Source: Trichaptum fuscoviolaceum (taxonomy: Eukaryota; Basidiomycota; Agaricomycetes; Hymenochaetales; Trichaptaceae). Taken from it: 64,000 nucleotides of DNA. The translations under genes were made by a program, and so were the position numbers. Under the pieces are notes generated by a model. The model was not told where the DNA came from. It worked only from the letters and a program-made list of their open reading frames with translations, and ran no database searches. The stretch is from positions 117,317-181,316 of the forward strand of contig CAJSYZ010000012.1 in assembly GCA_910574455.1 (NCBI GenBank), written 5' to 3'. This document shows positions 21,231-31,709 of the stretch, piece by piece; position 1 is the stretch's first letter, and every line of letters starts with the position of its first letter.

Positions 21231-21673
21231 GTCACACGTTTGTGCGATTAACTCCATTTCTGGTGTGTTGAGGCGCTAGATCGTATTGAATTGGTCCTTC
21301 TATTTATTAGAACACGAAACACTCACAATGTTCAAGTCTACGCCTCCGCATTCATTTTACGTAAGTACGCCCAAAATAAGCATAGTAGCATCATGCCGTG
21401 AAGAAGTTTAATTCGTGAAGAAGAAGAATCTCTCCGACCAGAGCGATTGGTTCACGAAGGCACTTTTGTCGTAACAAATATTCCAGATGGGCCCGTGAAT
21501 AATAAGAAGTGCTTTCACGCTTTTTTCATCAGAACTTTCGGAATGCTCTAGTCTGATGCGGCCAGCAAGATTTCCACGCGCCCTTCGTCAGATAAGTATA
21601 CGCGTCCTTCGCTCCCTCTTTTCCATTCATTCCCCACAAACCCCCCTCAGTTCTCGTCGACTCATCTCTTTCC

Positions 21674-22410
21674 ATGTCGCAAAACCCAACACCGGCGCAG
21701 GTCATGACTCCGCGTCAGCCGCAGCCTGAACAACGACAGCAGCAACAACAGGCTAACACCACCTCACCTACCACCATCCCTCCTCCTTTGTCAAACACGA
21801 CGGAAAATGTTACTGAACCTGGCATTGACTTGGACTTCGAACGCGATGGGATCGTGGAGATCGCTCGTCCGGGTAACACTGGAAACGTCCGACCGAGTGA
21901 GTTGGACTTTGAACGCGATGGGATCGTGGAGATCTCTTCTTCGGTGAGCACCCTTCCTATGTCCCCTTAAGCCACATCTTCTCAACTCCCCAACAGGCTT
22001 ACTACCGCAATGCTCGTCCCGCTCGTCGCGTTCGTCGCGTTCGTCGCGTTCGCCACTCTTCTCCTACTCTTCCTACTGCTATTGTTCCTCTTATTCCTTA
22101 TATTCCGGTATCTGATGCTTCTCGTGCTTCTCGTCGGTATGAACATGTGAAGAGGTACAAGATCCGCCCCCCTCCCCCCCCTCGTTCCAAGACCTTCCGG
22201 TGCATGATGCCGGTTCGATTCAGCGACGAATTGAGGAGGCTAGAGGCTGAGAGAGCAAAGAATGGCGACGACGGTTCTGCGTCTGCCAACAACGAGGATG
22301 GTGATGACAGTTCTGGGTCTGACGATGACGGCGGCGACGATGACGGCGACGACGATGACGGCGAGCATTCCAAGTCTGACAGCGAAGATCTGCGCGCGGA
22401 GAGCAGCTAA
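21674..22410 (+). CDS. Hypothetical protein with Gln/Pro-rich start and acidic tail (copy A of an inverted pair)
   Basis: Exon 1 is 21674-21943 and exon 2 is 21997-22410 (53-bp intron GTGAGC ... CAACAG), giving 227 residues. The N-terminus is Gln/Thr/Pro-rich (QPEQRQQQQQANTTSP). The sequence LDFERDGIVEI occurs twice in exon 1. Exon 2 starts with an Arg-rich run from a GTCGCGTTC microsatellite (RRVRRVRRVRRVR), then PRSKTFRCMMPVRF, and ends in a long Asp/Gly/Ser tail (DDDGGDDDGDDDDG). No domain is recognised; the mix of basic run and acidic tail fits a nuclear protein. Most of the gene, with its intron and 3' flank, recurs inverted at 35797-36480. Confidence 0.65.
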
Positions 22411-22946
22411 GCGAAAGGCGGAAGGCAATCGTGCTGCGTCCCAGGTCCCTGCTTAGTGAAGTTTGTAATCGTGTCTTAACAAATATCTTCTTGACTTTGT
22501 CTGCATAGAGGACTTTCATTTTTCTTTCTATTTTTCTTTCAAATGTTTGGCCGAAAAGTAGTATAATGTCTCGTTTGTACATAGACTCTATTTTGCTAAT
22601 TGTGTCTCGTATTCGAATGCAGAAATTGAAAGCGTGCCATCAAGTTTTGAGTGTTGATAAACATCGCAATAGTTAATTATAATAACAAATTCGTATGGGC
22701 CACCACTGCGCAAGCCACCACCTATCTTAATCATAATGCAAGCCAAATGCAAGCCACATAGTTAATTATAATAGCTAATTTGTATGAGCCACCACTGCGC
22801 AAGCCACCACCTTATCTTAATGATATATATGTTGGGCCATTGCCGTCGTTGCAGTCGTGTCTCTCCCTTTCCGTTGCATGTATAACGGTCATCTCCTTGG
22901 GGTTTTTACTTCAAGGTTGTGACTTGTCAGTGCCTCCTACCCTCTT
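22411..22946. promoter_or_regulatory. 3' flank of copy A and promoter with an 89-bp direct repeat and leader motif
   Basis: Segments starting AGTTAATTATAATA at 22671 and 22760 each continue to GCCACCACTGCGCAAGCCAC and a TATCTTAAT word, a direct repeat at 89-bp spacing. TGATATATATG at about 22821 is TATA-like. The leader motif CCTTGGGG, five T, ACTTCAAGG lies at 22895-22916, matching 9255-9277. The ATG follows at 22947. Confidence 0.5.
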
Positions 22947-24054
22947 ATGAATACTGCGACTTCATATCCTCCCACTATGTCCATGCACCATAGCGGCGAG
23001 GATCAGATTGACGAGATTGAAAATCTCCTCAACTCCAAATTACGTGGGCATTCGAAGGCTATCACTGAATTACAAAATAGCAGTGATGAAAACTCTTCTA
23101 AGCTTGAAGAATTAACAGGCATAGTTGAATCTGAACACACGCGGACCCGACAAGACAATGCCTGTCTGCGGAAGAAGTGTTACCATATAGAGCAGCGCCT
23201 CGACGAGCTCAACCAAAGTACGCACAAACTGGAAGAAGCCCACGATGCAAAGGCGATGAAGAAAGAAATAACTAAGCAGCTGGAGCCAATCTCGAAGGAC
23301 ATGACACATGTCAATGGTGTGCTTCCTTATATTCTTACTCCGCTCATCAATCTTACTTTTTATTTAGAGAGTGTCGAGGTAATTCTTAGTGAATTGCCTG
23401 CGCGTGTCAAGACGATTTTGGAAGACTCTTGGAAGGAGAAGCTGGTAGATGTACAAAATGCACGCAGAGTGGACGAAGTTGCCGATTTGAAGGAGAGGAT
23501 GGAGATGATCTCGAAGGACGTGGCACATGTGTCCGGTGTGCTTTCCTTATATTCTTCCTCCGCTCATCGATCTTACTTTTCATTTAGAGAGTGTTGATGA
23601 GATTCGTAATGAATCAAATACGCGTTTCGAGACGATTTTGGAAGACTTTTGGAAGGAGAAGATGGGAACTGACTTGGCGCATGTTGGGATGAGGAATATG
23701 AAGAGACGGAGACGAAGGAGTAGATCGCGTCCTTCTTTAAGCCACAGGTGTAGCACGCTATTCGCAGAGATGGAAAGGTCCGAAGAGCGTGCAGGCGACT
23801 CAGCGCACGTTATCGAGAATAAGCTAACATCTTCTCTTTTCAATGGGGATCATCATTTAATGCGCAAAGAAGGACAATTCACGTACATATTTGCGATCGT
23901 AGCAAATCTTGCTACCGGCTCGGCACACTACACATGGTTGTGGAAAATATCACTCCTCTTCGCCATTATAGTCTCCGCGTCCTCGCTTTGGAAAAATCGC
24001 CTACCGCACAGTGATGCAAAGGTTTATGAAGAAGGTGGAAGATTGGTATGGTAG
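22947..24054 (+). pseudogene. Coiled-coil protein with C-terminal hydrophobic segment, frameshifted
   Basis: The frame from ATG 22947 has long heptad stretches (IDEIENLLNSKLRGHSKAI, SSKLEELTGIVESEHTRT, IEQRLDELNQSTHKLEEAHD). A segment of about 156 bp is duplicated 219 bp apart (23289-23444 and 23508-23664), coding PYILTPLINLTFYLESVE and PYILPPLIDLTFHLESVD. In the second copy a T run at 23542-23544 has one extra T compared with the first, which moves the frame from 3 to 1. The rest (WKEKMGTDLAHVGMRNMKRR, an Arg-rich patch, then YTWLWKISLLFAIIVSASSLW) continues in frame 1 to 24054. So the gene is broken, or the extra T is an error. Function unknown. Confidence 0.6.
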
Positions 24055-25251
24055 ACATCGAGGGCCGCTCGCAATACCTCGCATCGCGATGACACGTCGG
24101 TTTCCTTTCACTTCACTTTAGTCTTAATGTAATGAAAGGCATATTGTCTTTTATGCCAATCATCATTAACTACGAAATTCGATGTGTCTGTGTCATTGGC
24201 GCATTGTCGCGTGTTATGTAGTGAACAGTCCGAGCCTCGATAACACCACAACGGCAGACGCTAGTCGCTAAGTCTTCCTGTCCAATTCAAGCAACACTTG
24301 TCCACTTATGTCCATAGAGAACATAACAAATGTAGTTTGCAGAATAAGTCCGAGATAGGAGAAACCTTCCATTTCTGGTGTTATTCCCCTTTTATTCCTA
24401 TCAATGTACATAACACTGCCCCTTTCTACTATCCATCTCCGGTGTTATTCCCCTTTATTTACCTCAATCGACATAAGCGACAACACTGCCCAAAAAACAG
24501 CTATCCCCTATCAGCCAAGTGCTGCATCAGTTTCTTTGCAATCTCATTGGCTTCCATACAGCTCGCTGCGCCTTGACGCATGCCGAACTCTTGCCGTTGC
24601 TGTAAATCTTGTGTGCCTTGCGCACTCATTGGCTGCTACCTCGTCTCCTAATTAGTGAGTCATGCCGCGGTCTGCCGCTGACATCAACGGGTCTCACGCT
24701 CGTTCTGCCAGCTTTGATGACGACGACGTCTATCTGCGATCTCCTTCTCATTTAGCAGAGACCTTGTCCTGCGTATTCTGCGCCGTTTGTCATTCTTAGA
24801 TACGTAGTATACGATGCGACGCTTATGCGTCCCTGTACACGTGTAATAGACGTTTAGACGGTCTCATGCGGTGGATCGACATCGATAACTATTTCAAATT
24901 ACTTAATGTCTGTCCGTCTACCTATGCCTTTTCTTGCTTTCTCGCTGGCGTATGTGACTATTCGACTCTGATAGAGTCGTTGCTCGTACCTCTCTTAAAC
25001 TGTAGTAAGATCGACCGTTTGTGTGACCGCGACCTTCTCAATCGCGTGTACTGTAACGAGATCAATAGCTCAATATGCACCAGCACAATAAAATTTCTCA
25101 TTAAGTTCGCATTGCAGAAATCAGTAAGCATAGAAGCATCTTGCTTTTGTAATATTAGGAGCGCAGCCATCTATCCGAATTCGTGCATGCTGTACGGCGC
25201 GCACGGGATTCTAAAGGCTGCATTGCTCTTGCATCTTGACCTCCTTCATCT

Positions 25252-25291
<40 letters not shown>

Positions 25292-25348
25292 CTCTTTCTC
25301 ACTTTCTCTCTTTCTCTTGCTGTGGCCTGTCTCGCTCGCGCCCACGAC
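24055..25348. other. Intergenic region, one small possible exon
   Basis: ATG 24662 opens a 45-codon frame (MPRSAADINGSHARSASFDD ... YLRSPSHLAET) that looks like a Ser-rich first exon and ends at 24799; no downstream exon was joined. GGTGTTATTCCCCTTT occurs twice (about 24378 and 24439). The long open frame from 24866 into the next gene is low-complexity and probably not coding before 25349. Confidence 0.35.
25257..25288. repeat. (CT)16 microsatellite
   Basis: Sixteen CT units lie in a pyrimidine-rich tract about 60 bases before the ATG at 25349. Such CT tracts are common in fungal promoters and 5' leaders. Confidence 0.9.
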
Positions 25349-26067
25349 ATGGACAACGTCGTCGTCGTCCCTCCCGTTCGCCGCCGTCGTCTGCGCGACG
25401 ACGTACTAGAACTCCTGAAGGTCATCGCGCACCTCGCGCTCATTGTCGCCCCGACCGAGATCGGGCGACTTCTGAAGGGTGGAGTGGAGTATCTGTGGAA
25501 GAGGGCGTCAGTGAGTGTTCTGCACTGCAGAGAGGGCTCTCTTACTGACCGGTTTGTGCACATTAGAAAGGGAGAGAATTGCGCGACAAGGTGGCTCGCT
25601 TGCGCATCCAGGCGCAGACCCTGCTAACGCGGGTCGAGGGCGTCCAAGTCCATCCCGCCCGCGCGCAGCAGTGGGCGCTTCTCGCCGGCGACATTACCAC
25701 CTTCCTCGCTGAATACGAAGAGTATGTATCGTGGAATGGGTGGAAGTGTTTCTTGAGGAAGAACATCCTCAAGCGAGCCCGCGACGTCGCGGTCGACCAA
25801 CTCGGGAGTCTCGAGCGTGCAGAGCTCGTACGTGTGCTCGAAAACATCTCACGCTTGCGTCCTCGACTGACTTCTTCCTCTTTGTCTCTTCGATAGGCCG
25901 AACTCGCGTACGCGCGCGAACAGGCGGACGCGGAGCAGCGCGCACACCACGCAACTATGGACGCATGGAGGGACAGGCATGACACCCAGCTCGAAGCCAT
26001 GACGGCCGAGTTGGCTCGTCTATCGACGTTGGCGGCGCGGGCTGAAATGCAGGCCGTCCCCGCGTAA
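25349..26067 (+). CDS. GC-rich coiled-coil protein, 197 residues
   Basis: Exons 25349-25510, 25567-25827 and 25897-26067 join in phase 0 (GTGAGT ... ATTAG and GTACGT ... GATAG). The product starts MDNVVVVPPVRRRRLRDDVL, has a hydrophobic stretch (LLKVIAHLALIVAPTEIGRLLKGGVEYLW), then helical segments (LRDKVARLRIQAQTLLTRVE, RARDVAVDQLGSLERAEL) and a long charged coiled coil (AREQADAEQRAHHATMDAWRDRHDTQLEAMTAELARL). Codon third positions are much richer in G/C than in neighbouring genes. No known family is recognised. Confidence 0.65.
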
Positions 26068-26442
26068 GTAGAGTTTCCTCTTCGTTCCTCCCTATCTTCC
26101 TCCCCTGCTTGCACAAAGGACACATTCCCCGCCACTCCTTCGCACTCGCAGTCGTCGTATGTCCCAACTCCGTTTGTTTTGTGTATTCTATGACCCTTCT
26201 GCTATCGTGTTTTGTTTTCCATTACCGCTGTTACCTCTCTGTCACTGTTATACGAACGCTGTCTGTGCTTTCGCCTATTTTATTTTACTTCCTGCTTTCT
26301 TGGCACGCAAATGAAGTCATACCCGTGTCTTCTTACTTCATATCTATATATTAGTCTGTGAAACCCGTACATGCAATTAGAAGTATATAGATCTGTATCT
26401 ATCACACCGTCAATGTATGGTAGTATTCCCTTGTACATTCCA
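26068..26442. other. Intergenic region
   Basis: T-rich sequence separating two convergent genes (25349-26067 on plus, 26443-27000 on minus). An 81-codon hydrophobic frame (26109-26354) has composition typical of T-rich non-coding DNA. Nothing else seen. Confidence 0.35.
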
Positions 26443-27000
26443 CTACTCGAATAAACTCAACACTTTTCTTGTGAATCCCGTTGACTTACCTTGCTCCCTG
26501 TACATGGTGAGCATGCTGATCGGAGAGGCAATACATCTCTGACCGAATATCTCATTGTCTCTGTGCGAATGCGAAGGGTAAACGTCGGTGCCCTTCAGCT
26601 CGCTAGTGAGGACTACGGCGCTGTCGTCCCGCAAAATCGGAAGGCAAGGTTCAAGGCTCGCAACCGGTACGAACTCCTCCTTGACGCTGGAGCCCTCCTT
26701 CGTCCTATACGCAAGGCTGATGAGGCGCGACTGGACGTCTACTTTCGTTCGGGTTGTCGTCCATGCGACCTTTCCGTCCACATTTTGAGCCTCTTTGCAT
26801 GCTGCTTTGAAACGTACCACAACATGGAAGTCCTTTATCAAGGACAAGACGTCCAATTTCAGCAAAAATGATGTTAATTCACTTTCACTGCTAACCTCCT
26901 TCTCTTCTAATCCCTTGCTAGCATGTTTTTCATCTCGCTCTTGAATACAAAAAACTCTACAGCTGTATTGTGTAAGGTTTTGACACCCATTACCCCACAC
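26443..27000 (-). CDS. KOW-like hypothetical protein remnant
   Basis: A 185-codon minus-strand frame. The middle reads VDVQSRLISLAYRTKEGSSV then EEFVPVASLEPCLPILRDDS and AVVLTSELKGTDVYPSH. The VPVASLEPC ... AVVLTSELKG pattern resembles KOW modules (as in Spt5-related proteins), where a G in L-x-G-x-x-x-G-x-V-x follows a short strand. A likely donor (CAAG-GTAAGT) near 26480 suggests the gene continues into an unseen exon. Upstream of about 26880 the protein is Ser/Glu-rich and may be non-coding. Identification is tentative; it could be a fragment. Confidence 0.35.
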   Translation of the reverse strand: MWGNGCQNLTQYSCRVFCIQERDEKHASKGLEEKEVSSESELTSFLLKLDVLSLIKDFHVVVRFKAACKEAQNVDGKVAWTTTRTKVDVQSRLISLAYRTKEGSSVKEEFVPVASLEPCLPILRDDSAVVLTSELKGTDVYPSHSHRDNEIFGQRCIASPISMLTMYREQGKSTGFTRKVLSLFE

Positions 27001-27360
27001 AAATAGGAGTCACGGATCTGAAAGCTCTCTTCATATGTCTACGTATAACCGCATCTGACTCCTGGCTGGGATAGGCACTGTCTAAAGGCTGCGATCGGCC
27101 TTCGCACGAACGATTTGAGCGCTCCATACTACGCACTGGCAGCTATATACAGTATTAATATCCCAGAAAAAGAGAACTGTACAGTTATGACAAAGCATTC
27201 AGGAAAAACGTCGGACCAAGTTTATGGACGAACCAGGAGGCGTGACACGCGTAATTATAAGTACTAAGTATTAAGAGACAGAGATGAAGAAACACGCATT
27301 CCGCAGAAGCGTCACAGTGGCGGCAACCTTTAAAAAAGAAAGGCACGCTTTGATAGAATA
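27001..27360. other. Intergenic region left of the 44-bp minisatellite
   Basis: No coding frame of note. Short AG-rich sequence leads into the minisatellite starting at 27361. Confidence 0.3.
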
Positions 27361-27744
27361 GTAGACATAATCCGTAGACATGTCAGGGTCGGCCGCAGCC
27401 TTGAGTAGACACAATCCGTAGACGTGTTATGGTCGGCCGCAGCCTTAGGTAAATACAGTCCGTAGACATGTTATGGTTGGCCGCAGCCTTGAGTAGACAC
27501 AATCCGTAGACATGCCATGGTTGGCCGCAGCCTTAGGTAGACACAATCCGTAGACGTGTTATGGTTGGCCGCAGCCTTGAGTAGACACATACTCCGTAGA
27601 CATGTCATGGTTGGCCGCAGCCTTAGGTAGACACAGTCCGTAGACATGTCATGGTTAGCCGCAGCCTTGAGTAGACACAGTCCGTAGACATGTCATGGTT
27701 GGCCGCAGCCTTAGGTAGACACAGTCCGTAGACGTGTCATGGTG
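27361..27744. repeat. Minisatellite, about 8.7 copies of a 44-bp unit
   Basis: The unit begins GTAGACACAATCCGTAGACA and ends GGCCGCAGCCTTGA or TTAGG. Copies start at 27361, 27405, 27449, 27493 and so on with point changes; one copy has two extra bases (about 27590). The endings TTGA-G and TTAG-G alternate, suggesting that the higher-order unit is an 88-bp dimer. Confidence 0.9.
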
Positions 27745-27973
27745 GAAAGGAGGTCGAAGCAACCAACCACTACGTGTTTAGAAACAATTACGTAAGTATA
27801 TCTCATCACGTGTAACGACTTGAATTTTTTCACTTGAACGCCATACCAGCTGCAGGTGGCCTTTTCCAAGAACTTTCATCATACAGATAGTGGTAAACAG
27901 TATACCTCGAACTCAAATCTGCACTTGTGCGCCTGGACTAACATTGAGCTTGTCAGATTCCTCCGTTTTTTCA
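27745..27973. other. Upstream region of the H3-tail-like gene
   Basis: Non-coding by composition. ACAATTACGTAAG near 27784 and TATACCTCGAAC near 27900 may be promoter parts. Confidence 0.3.
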
Positions 27974-29838
27974 ATGGCGAGGAAAAACACAGGCACTAAA
28001 TCTCGTGGAGGAAATGCGCCGCGAGTGCAATGTAAGCTGACTACATTTGTTGTTCCTTTTCTTTCCTTTCCTTTACATTCGTAGTATCCCGTAGGATTAA
28101 ACAGGGGACAGTAAAGGGAAAAAGTACGTGCTGTTATAACATTTTTCTTCCTACTTTGACTCAGGTGTTGCTACAGGACTCTTGACTGGGGGCAATCAAA
28201 GTGGTGGGCACCCCCTCGATAAATCTACCCGCAGACACATCGATTCTTATGGTTCAAGTATCAGGTGCTCCGACTTCACCTCTCGTAAACGGTACATCGG
28301 ATCAAGACAGGCAAAAAAAACGACCCCGCCTTCAAAGGAAAGTGAGTGACACTTTTTTGATTACCTGACTTTGATCTAAGTTTGTCTGTTTATCACAAGC
28401 TCGCGAAGATCCAGAAGGACGATGTAAGTTCAAGTTCGGGAAGGGAATTATGCGCAGCTCAGCTCACATTCATATGCAAAGCATTGTTGCATCTGTCACG
28501 ACGGTGGCAAACTCATTGAGTGTGACGTTTCCTCGTGCGCACTCGCCGTGTGCCTTGACTGTGTTCAATACGACGAAGGAACCATGGACGATTTCACATG
28601 TCCCTCGTGTTGGAGTAAAAAAATGGAGAATGCGCATAAGGTTGGTAGTGTTGCGCCCAAATACCCTGTGAGTTCCGCGTAATTAGTATAAAACCACATT
28701 CAGCATGTTGACCACTTCATCATCCCTTAGTGGATTATCAAGGCGAGTACCATCCGTGACTACAAGTCCGGAGTGAATACATCTCCTCTCCTCATCCTTG
28801 AGTTTTCTCTTTGTACTTTGGCGGGCTCCGAGACCGGCGCAGTCCTTTACGAGCAACTGAAACTTTCGTACCTGGGCAAGACGAGTGATGTAAGTTCCAT
28901 CTGCTGATGTGGATTTAACTAATCTCGTCTTTCTCCAAAGTTGTGCTACCTTCGGATTCCGTTTGATAGCCAAAACCAGGACTTGGACTCGCAGCGGAAG
29001 GCATTACTCGTCAAAATAAGGGAAGACAAACAGTACGGTCGTTTCGAAAGGGTACTTCTTCTTGTGAATTCGCATTCCAATGCAGAGGGCTTGATATATC
29101 ATACCGTCCACGGTGCGACTGATTTTGAGGAGGTCAGTGCCTTGCCTCCTGCGTGAATGCGCGCCATTGATGCTTTCTGACACCTCTCTAAGTTTTTCGA
29201 CTGGTTATTTGCACACGACATGGAAGACTACCTGTTCGATCGATCTGTTACAATGGTTCTAAGCTGCTGTGGATCTTACGTGAAAGACGATGACCAGATG
29301 AAAGGTATACAAAAACTAGCATCACGGTAAGGGTCTCATAGTACGATTGATTCAACAGTCATTAAGTTATTCTGTCTCCAGTGGTATCGTGGAGTACATC
29401 ATGTCGTTTGTGGCGGAGAAGTTTCATCCGACCTTGGCTCTGAACCTCGTGACACAAACTCTCTATGAGTATTATCTCAGTCGAAAGGAATTCCATCGTG
29501 CACTGGAGAAAAATCTCACCGGTAGCGATGTTGGGAGTCATGCTCACATCCATGTCTTTACTCTCGATGGATATCAAACATATATTTGGGGTTCAGATAC
29601 CAGTCGGCCATTTGGCGTGCGTCCGCCAGTGACTTGTGATAAATGCGGCTTGTATTCTCCCTGGCAGAGATGGACCGATCGACGTACGGATGATCCGAAG
29701 AAATCCGTCACTCTCAGGTGTCGTCTATGTAAAGCGAAAGGCCCAATGCATACGATCGACATTCCTGATGGTTTGCATCCTATTCACGATCGAACGGCGC
29801 AGAAGTGGTATGTTCGTAAAGACCTCTATAGGGTCTAA
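27974..29838 (+). CDS. Histone-H3-tail-like N-terminus + PHD-type finger + C-terminal zinc ribbon
   Basis: Exon 1 (27974-28031) and exon 2 (28085-28123) code MARKNTGTKSRGGNAPRVQ then LSRRIKQGTVKGK. The first 20 residues match the H3 tail ([20 protein letters not shown]) at about 13 positions with one gap. Exon 3 is 28165-28341. Then comes a PHD-like finger in frame 3, C-x2-C-x8-C-x4-C-x4-C-x2-C-x12-C-x2-C (CICHDGGKLIECD ... CPSC), ending at donor 28668. Later exons 28731-28889, 28941-29132, 29193-29304 and 29342-29838 add a globular part and a zinc ribbon (CDKC ... CRLC). The exon at 28400-28423 could not be joined in frame to the finger, so an intron is misread or a frameshift exists. A chromatin role is inferred from the domains. 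Confidence 0.7.
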
Positions 29839-29903
29839 TCTGCATCGTAGTCCTTGTTTTTTTGAATATATTAGGTTTTTTGTATTATCTCCTTTATTAT
29901 CTC

Positions 29904-30171
29904 ATGTCCTTTGAACGTTCCTCAGTTGTTCACTTTGGATATCCAGGTGTTAAGAACGGTTGGCTTCGAATACTCGTTGACGTCTCTTTTAGCGTTGGTC
30001 GGCGACAGAAACCACATAAGAACTTGTCGCAGACGCTACAAGAACTTTATGACTACTTATCGTGTGCATTTAGGGCCGACCTGGCTTTTCGCAAGTACCA
30101 GCATGTCACAGGGTTACTTGAAGGCCGGGTTGTGCCTTCTATAACCGTGGAATTGGTTCTGGCTCTTCTTG
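29904..30171 (+). CDS. Possible first exon of a hypothetical gene
   Basis: The ATG at 29904 opens MSFERSSVVHFGYPG, then VKNGWLRILVDVSFSVG, QTLQELYDYLSCAF and GLLEGRVVPSITVELVLALL, ending at a good GTGAGT donor (30172). Composition is protein-like. It may be exon 1 of the gene whose later exons lie at 30446-31709, but no acceptor between them keeps the frame open. Family unknown. Confidence 0.4.
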
Positions 30172-30445
30172 GTGAGTGCATCACCATGAGTTTACTGTCA
30201 GCTGATCAATAAATGTGCTCTTCCTTCCTCACCGCTCCGCATTACACATCGGCTTCTGATTCCCCTCATTGGATGCACATCATATGTATCTTATATTTTT
30301 ATCCCTGCGCGCGCAAGGTACAATGATTTCCGTTGATTCGACGGCTTCGAGAAGATGGAAGCACACAGATGAACCTCGTTGAACACACGCTTGGACCAAG
30401 GGATGAAACGTTTGCCACCACGGAACGGCCGCCCCGAAGAGGAGT

Positions 30446-31709
30446 GAGAGGGAATTCATGTATCAACGAACAATGCCTTGATACCCCCAAAACCGGGAGA
30501 GCGCACTCTCTGGCATTCAACGGCTCCGACTGCTGTTGACGCTCGTAAGAATTACTTTGCACCAGGACAATCTCCCTCGAAAGTGGGGGTAAGCATTCCG
30601 TAATTATTCTGTATCGTTTAAGCACACTGAGCTCGTCTTATTCGTGTTCGGGTGACGGTAGACAAGTATAAGACCGAATATGCGATGGATCAAAAAACCC
30701 AAGCCGCTAAAGCGCAAGATGTACGAGAACAACAGCGGAGACCAATTCGTAGTCATTTGCAACCCTTTCAGACAAGGCACTGAAGACGGACATGAATGGA
30801 GAAGTCGCGACCCGAATGTCATCGCAGAATGGCTACGACGCGCATTAGGTTCGGATGAATCAGGCGTTATCTCGATCTTGACGGTGTCAAAGGTTGGACT
30901 CTCACAGTGTATCTCACGACACTCTGACAATAGAGCAGAGGACCGACGTGATTGTGCGCTTCGACGCAAATAAAGATCTGTCTACGATACTAGGCCGGCA
31001 TCGATGGGGAGACATTCTATACCCCGACTTCTTGAAGTGGATGCTGGAGACAAAGAAAAGTAAGCTGTTTTCGTGTATAGCTACTTAGCATCTTAGGTAC
31101 TTACGGTGCTCTAGTGGCGATAGCGGATAGGACTTCGGACATCTATGGATACGACTTCAAATACACCGGTGACCCAGGTCTGTTCGACTCAAGATGTAAG
31201 TACTGAAATCGGTCATGTCGATTATCTATTCATGGGCTATACGCGTCTTCCAGTCCCCCGATATGAAAGGTTTGTGACAAGCGACTCTCCGCCCGATGAC
31301 TTTCCCGTTGTCCAGCACAACTATCCAAAGCCGACTTGGATTGATTTGTCCGGGACTAAAGACGATTGGATTCTCAACTCCATTGTACTTCCTATACCCC
31401 GACTGCAAGTGCATGGCTTTGCGAATCTCACGGCTGTCACTAAAGCTGAGGACGATAAAGCTCTTGCACAAATGGACGAAAAGTTTCCGCCACAGGAGCT
31501 CATCGATGCTCTGAGCGCCGTGACTCAGACCCCCGAACTAGCAGGATCTTTACCAGCGAACGCAAGCAAGACAAAGAGGGATATCGAGGACTCAAATGTT
31601 AAGTGTAACGAAGGTTTTTCCCATAGATCTGAAATTCGAGTGATTCTGCATTAACGCCCTGCAATCCTAGATATCCAACGATACAAAAAGGCAAAGCGGG
31701 AGGCAGTGA
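30446..31709 (+). CDS. Multi-exon hypothetical protein, probably frameshifted
   Basis: Exons by GT-AG: about 30446-30588, 30662 to about 31061, 31097-31194, 31254-31597 and 31671-31709. Readable pieces are NALIPPKPGERTLWHSTAPT, MRWIKKPKPLKRKMYENNSG, PNVIAEWLRRALGSDESGVI, TIEQRTDVIVRFDANKDLST, GRHRWGDILYPDFLKWMLE, YGALVAIADRTSDIYGYDFK, PKPTWIDLSGTKDDWILNSI and KFPPQELIDALSAVTQ. At about 30892 the frame changes by one base within the second exon (SILTVSK to LDSHSVSHD), so a one-base insertion or error is likely. No membrane span, signal or known domain. It might share a transcript with the exon at 29904. Confidence 0.45.

Larger units (their letters stand above)
20859..21673. other. Intergenic region with a short duplication and a MITE-like element
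   Basis: No gene seen. It contains the 33-bp tandem duplication and the inverted-repeat element listed separately. CT-rich sequence with TTCATTCCCC lies just before the ATG at 21674. Confidence 0.4.

Noticed and set aside
24866..25348. Long N-terminal extension of the coiled-coil gene at 25349
   Set aside because: It crosses a (CT)16 tract and codes low-complexity Leu/Ser; ATG 25349 after the pyrimidine tract is the natural start.
27361..27744. Possible CRISPR-like array
   Set aside because: Units are contiguous with no unique spacers, and the host is a eukaryote; it is a minisatellite.
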